DNA from: Caldifarciminota bacterium
Lineage (GTDB): Bacteria; WOR-3; Hydrothermia; UBA1063; CAJXJZ01
Assembly: GCA_027073945.1 (NCBI GenBank)
Contig: JALTEL010000264.1
Location: forward strand, 1-8,598
Length of the DNA stretch: 8,598 nucleotides
Direction of reading: 5' to 3'
Within the stretch, counting starts at the first letter, position 1; each line of letters begins with the position of its first letter. Position numbers and translations under genes: made by a program. A model generated the notes under the pieces. The model was not told the DNA's origin. It was given only the letters and a program-made list of their open reading frames with translations, and did no database searches. Shown here one piece after another: positions 6,836 to 8,598 of the stretch.

Positions 6836-7330
6836 ATGAATAAGGTCACTGGTACTTTGATCTGGTATTACTACATCTGCCCACGAGAGGTCTGGCTAAT
6901 GGCCCATGAACTGAATCCAGAACACGAAAATACTTTTCTTGAATTGGGTAGACTTGTTCATGAAGACGCTTACTCACGAGATAAAAAGGAATTCACTTTT
7001 CCCGGGATGAAGATCGATATCCTTCAGAAGAAAGAAGGAAAGCTTATAATAGGTGAAATCAAAAAATCATCAAAAACAGTAAAATCGGCTAAGATGCAAC
7101 TTGCATATTACCTCTGGAGATTAGAAAAAATGGGCGTGCAAGCCAAAGGCGAACTGCTCTTCCCCCGAGAGCGCAAGCGGATCCCTATTGAATTAACAGA
7201 AAGTTTAAGATCCGAATTAGGAAAAACAATAGAAGACATTGAAAAAATAGTGACTTCTAAAAGTCCTCTTCCCCCTGTCCGTAGCCGTTTCTGCAAAAAA
7301 TGTGCTTACCAAGAGTTTTGCTGGTCATGA
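6836..7330 (+). CDS. cas4: Cas4, Fe-S nuclease for spacer selection
   Basis: A 164-residue PD-(D/E)XK nuclease that works with Cas1-Cas2 to trim prespacers and ensure PAM-correct, correctly oriented integration. The four cluster cysteines are present: C15 in YYICPREVW and C153, C156 and C162 near the C-terminus (FCKKCAYQEFCWS). Nuclease residues are H42 (LGRLVHE), D61, and E74/K76 in GEIKKS, followed by the QLAYYLW helix (Q88, Y91). This is a compact, complete Cas4 of ordinary size. The ATG at 6836 is the only possible start, since an in-frame TAA lies immediately upstream at 6833-6835. The ribosome binding site is poor, so expression may be low or coupled. The stop overlaps the cas1 ATG (ATGA, 7327-7330), which agrees with a Cas4-Cas1 partnership. 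Confidence 0.94.
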   Translation: MNKVTGTLIWYYYICPREVWLMAHELNPEHENTFLELGRLVHEDAYSRDKKEFTFPGMKIDILQKKEGKLIIGEIKKSSKTVKSAKMQLAYYLWRLEKMGVQAKGELLFPRERKRIPIELTESLRSELGKTIEDIEKIVTSKSPLPPVRSRFCKKCAYQEFCWS

Positions 7331-8322
7331 AAAAATCGATTTACATCTTCTCGGAAGGCGAGCTTCATAGAAAACAAAACACCCTCTATTTTCAGGGACC
7401 GGAGGGAAAAAGAAAGTATGTCCCCGTTGAAAACACGGGCGAGATATATATCTTTGGGGAAGTCAGCATTAACAAAAAGCTCCTGGAACTGCTGACCAAG
7501 TCCCAGATTATTTTACACTTTTTCAATTACCACGGTTATTATGTGGGATCATATTATCCCAGGGAGTATTATAACTCCGGCTTTATGATACTGAAACAGT
7601 CCGAATTTTATCTCGACCCAGCCAAAAGACTCGACATTGCGAAGCGATTTGTAACCGGAGCCGCGGCCAACATGAAAAAAGTGCTGACCTATTACAACAA
7701 CCGTGGAAGCCGCCTTCAGGAATACCTCGATACCATAGAATCGAACGAGGCGACAATCAAAGTAAGAAATTCAAATGAAGAACTCATGGCCATTGAAGGA
7801 AACATACGGGAGGCCTATTACAAGGCATTTGATGAGATCGTGAAAAGGGATGATTTCTCTTTTGGCAAAAGGACAAAGCGTCCGCCTGAAAACCGGATCA
7901 ACGCCCTGATAAGTTTCGGAAACAGCATCATTTACACCATAGTTCTTTCCGAGATATACAAAACCCATCTCGACCCGCGTATCGGATATCTACATGCCAC
8001 AAATTTTAGGAGATTCACCTTGAACCTTGACGTGGCCGAGATATTCAAGCCCATCATCGTGGACAGGGTCATTTTCTACCTGCTGAACAAGGGAATGGTT
8101 AAGGCGAGTGATTTCCGAAATGACCTTAACGGCATCTTCATGAAGGATACGGTGCGTAAAACCTTCATTGAAGAACTGGAGAAACGCCTCGGCACGACGA
8201 TAGAACATAGGGAATTAGGCAAAAAGGTTTCTTACCGTCGTCTGATTCGCCTGGAATTGTATAAACTGGAAAAACACCTCATGGAAGAAAAAGCCTACCA
8301 ACCCTTCATAGCGAGGTGGTAG
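7327..8322 (+). CDS. cas1: Cas1, spacer integrase (type I-B)
   Basis: A 331-residue integrase that, as dimers bridged by Cas2, inserts new spacers next to the leader. Metal-binding residues are E157 (AIEGNIREAYY), H223 (GYLHATNF) and E238, within LDVAEIFKP (234-242), the block aligning with the D-x-x-D/E pair of other Cas1 proteins. VDRVIFYLLNKGM follows, as is usual. I chose ATG 7327 (MKKSIYIFSEGEL) over an upstream ATG at 7300. The former begins at the normal Cas1 N-terminus and forms an ATGA overlap with cas4, while the latter would add nine residues encoded inside cas4. Codon use is noticeably richer in G+C than in cas8b or cas3 (59 of 120 in bases 7621-7740), with more GCC, CTC and AAC codons, which hints at a separate history for the adaptation block. 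The frame is intact. Confidence 0.96.
   Translation: MKKSIYIFSEGELHRKQNTLYFQGPEGKRKYVPVENTGEIYIFGEVSINKKLLELLTKSQIILHFFNYHGYYVGSYYPREYYNSGFMILKQSEFYLDPAKRLDIAKRFVTGAAANMKKVLTYYNNRGSRLQEYLDTIESNEATIKVRNSNEELMAIEGNIREAYYKAFDEIVKRDDFSFGKRTKRPPENRINALISFGNSIIYTIVLSEIYKTHLDPRIGYLHATNFRRFTLNLDVAEIFKPIIVDRVIFYLLNKGMVKASDFRNDLNGIFMKDTVRKTFIEELEKRLGTTIEHRELGKKVSYRRLIRLELYKLEKHLMEEKAYQPFIARW
8313..8319 (+). promoter_or_regulatory. Ribosome binding site of cas2
   Basis: GAGGTGG in the last codons of cas1 lies 5 bases before the ATG at 8325. It supports that start over a GTG at 8316, which falls inside the site itself. Confidence 0.65.
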
Positions 8323-8324
8323 AT

Positions 8325-8588
8325 ATGTATGTGGTCCTGGTCTACGATATCGGAGAAAAAAGAGTAAACAAGGTACTTAAGCTGGCCAGAAAATATCTCA
8401 ATTGGATGCAGAACTCTGTGCTTGAAGGAGAAATCACAAAGGCAAAATTTGAAAAATTCAAGGTTGAACTAAAAAATGTCATCCGGGAAGAGGAAGATTC
8501 CATTATTTTCTACGTATTACCGACCAGAAAATACCTGAAAACCGAGAAAATCGGCATGGAGAAAGGGGTAGAGGAAATATTTCTATGA
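8325..8588 (+). CDS. cas2: Cas2, structural partner of Cas1 in spacer integration
   Basis: An 87-residue ferredoxin-fold protein that forms the dimeric core of the Cas1-Cas2 integrase. The N-terminal strand MYVVLVYDI carries D8, the conserved aspartate, and is followed by KVLKLARKYLNWMQNSVLEGEIT, the usual Cas2 helix and second strand. The C-terminus ends MEKGVEEIFL, as often seen in type I-B Cas2. Length is normal. The start at 8325 is 2 bases after the cas1 stop and has a good ribosome binding site. An earlier GTG at 8316 would add three residues before the conserved strand and is less likely. The stop at 8586-8588 overlaps an ATG (8585-8587), so a further coupled gene is formally possible; otherwise the leader and array should follow. 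Confidence 0.94.
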   Translation: MYVVLVYDIGEKRVNKVLKLARKYLNWMQNSVLEGEITKAKFEKFKVELKNVIREEEDSIIFYVLPTRKYLKTEKIGMEKGVEEIFL

Positions 8589-8598
8589 GTCGTCTATC

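Noticed and set aside
7300..7326. Upstream ATG at 7300 as the cas1 start
   Set aside because: It would add nine residues encoded within cas4, before the conserved Cas1 N-terminus. ATG 7327 gives the usual N-terminus and an ATGA overlap.
8316..8324. GTG at 8316 as the cas2 start
   Set aside because: It lies inside the GAGGTGG ribosome binding site that serves ATG 8325, and adds three residues before the conserved first strand.
8589..8598. CRISPR array within the window
   Set aside because: No regularly spaced direct repeats occur anywhere in the window. Only 10 bases follow cas2, too few to judge a leader.

Overview
The window carries a nearly complete type I-B CRISPR-Cas operon on the + strand of a bacterial genome. 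The gene order is cas8b (TM1802/Csh1 type), cas7 (Csh2 type), cas5b, cas3 (HD nuclease fused to helicase), cas4, cas1, cas2. Strong Shine-Dalgarno (SD) sequences precede cas8b, cas7, cas5 and cas2, which indicates a bacterium. The moderate base composition and this subtype would fit an environmental or anaerobic lineage, for example Desulfobacterota-like, but the taxonomic guess is weak and nothing in the window fixes it.

Layout. Bases 1-73 are the 3' end of an unidentified gene. Six bases later a small nucleotidyltransferase gene of the AbiEii/DUF6036 type begins (80-670). It is richer in G+C than what follows and is probably not part of the CRISPR system. An 88-base gap (671-758) holds a 21-codon open frame of doubtful status and the cas8b ribosome binding site. 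The effector genes follow: cas8b 759-2771, cas7 2764-3765, cas5 3770-4495 and cas3 4492-6795, all overlapping or separated by 4 bases. After a 40-base gap comes the adaptation block: cas4 6836-7330, cas1 7327-8322, cas2 8325-8588. The window stops 10 bases after cas2, so any leader and CRISPR array lie outside it.

How the genes work together. Cas8b, Cas7 and Cas5 form the Cascade surveillance complex around a crRNA. Cas3 is recruited to unwind and degrade the target. Cas4, Cas1 and Cas2 trim and integrate new spacers. All reading frames are intact and the catalytic motifs I looked for are present, so the locus looks functional. The gene normally expected for crRNA processing, cas6, is not in the window.

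Main point of interest. Inside the 3' part of cas8b, at 2330-2338, there is a nine-base perfect match to the anti-Shine-Dalgarno consensus. It lies 8 bases (measured from GGAGG) before an in-frame ATG at 2343. This would produce a separate 142-residue protein from the cas8b C-terminus, which fits the hidden small subunit Cas11b known from other type I-B systems. Other points to check are the missing cas6, the small ORF ahead of cas8b, the base-composition steps along the locus, and an ATGA junction at the very end of cas2.
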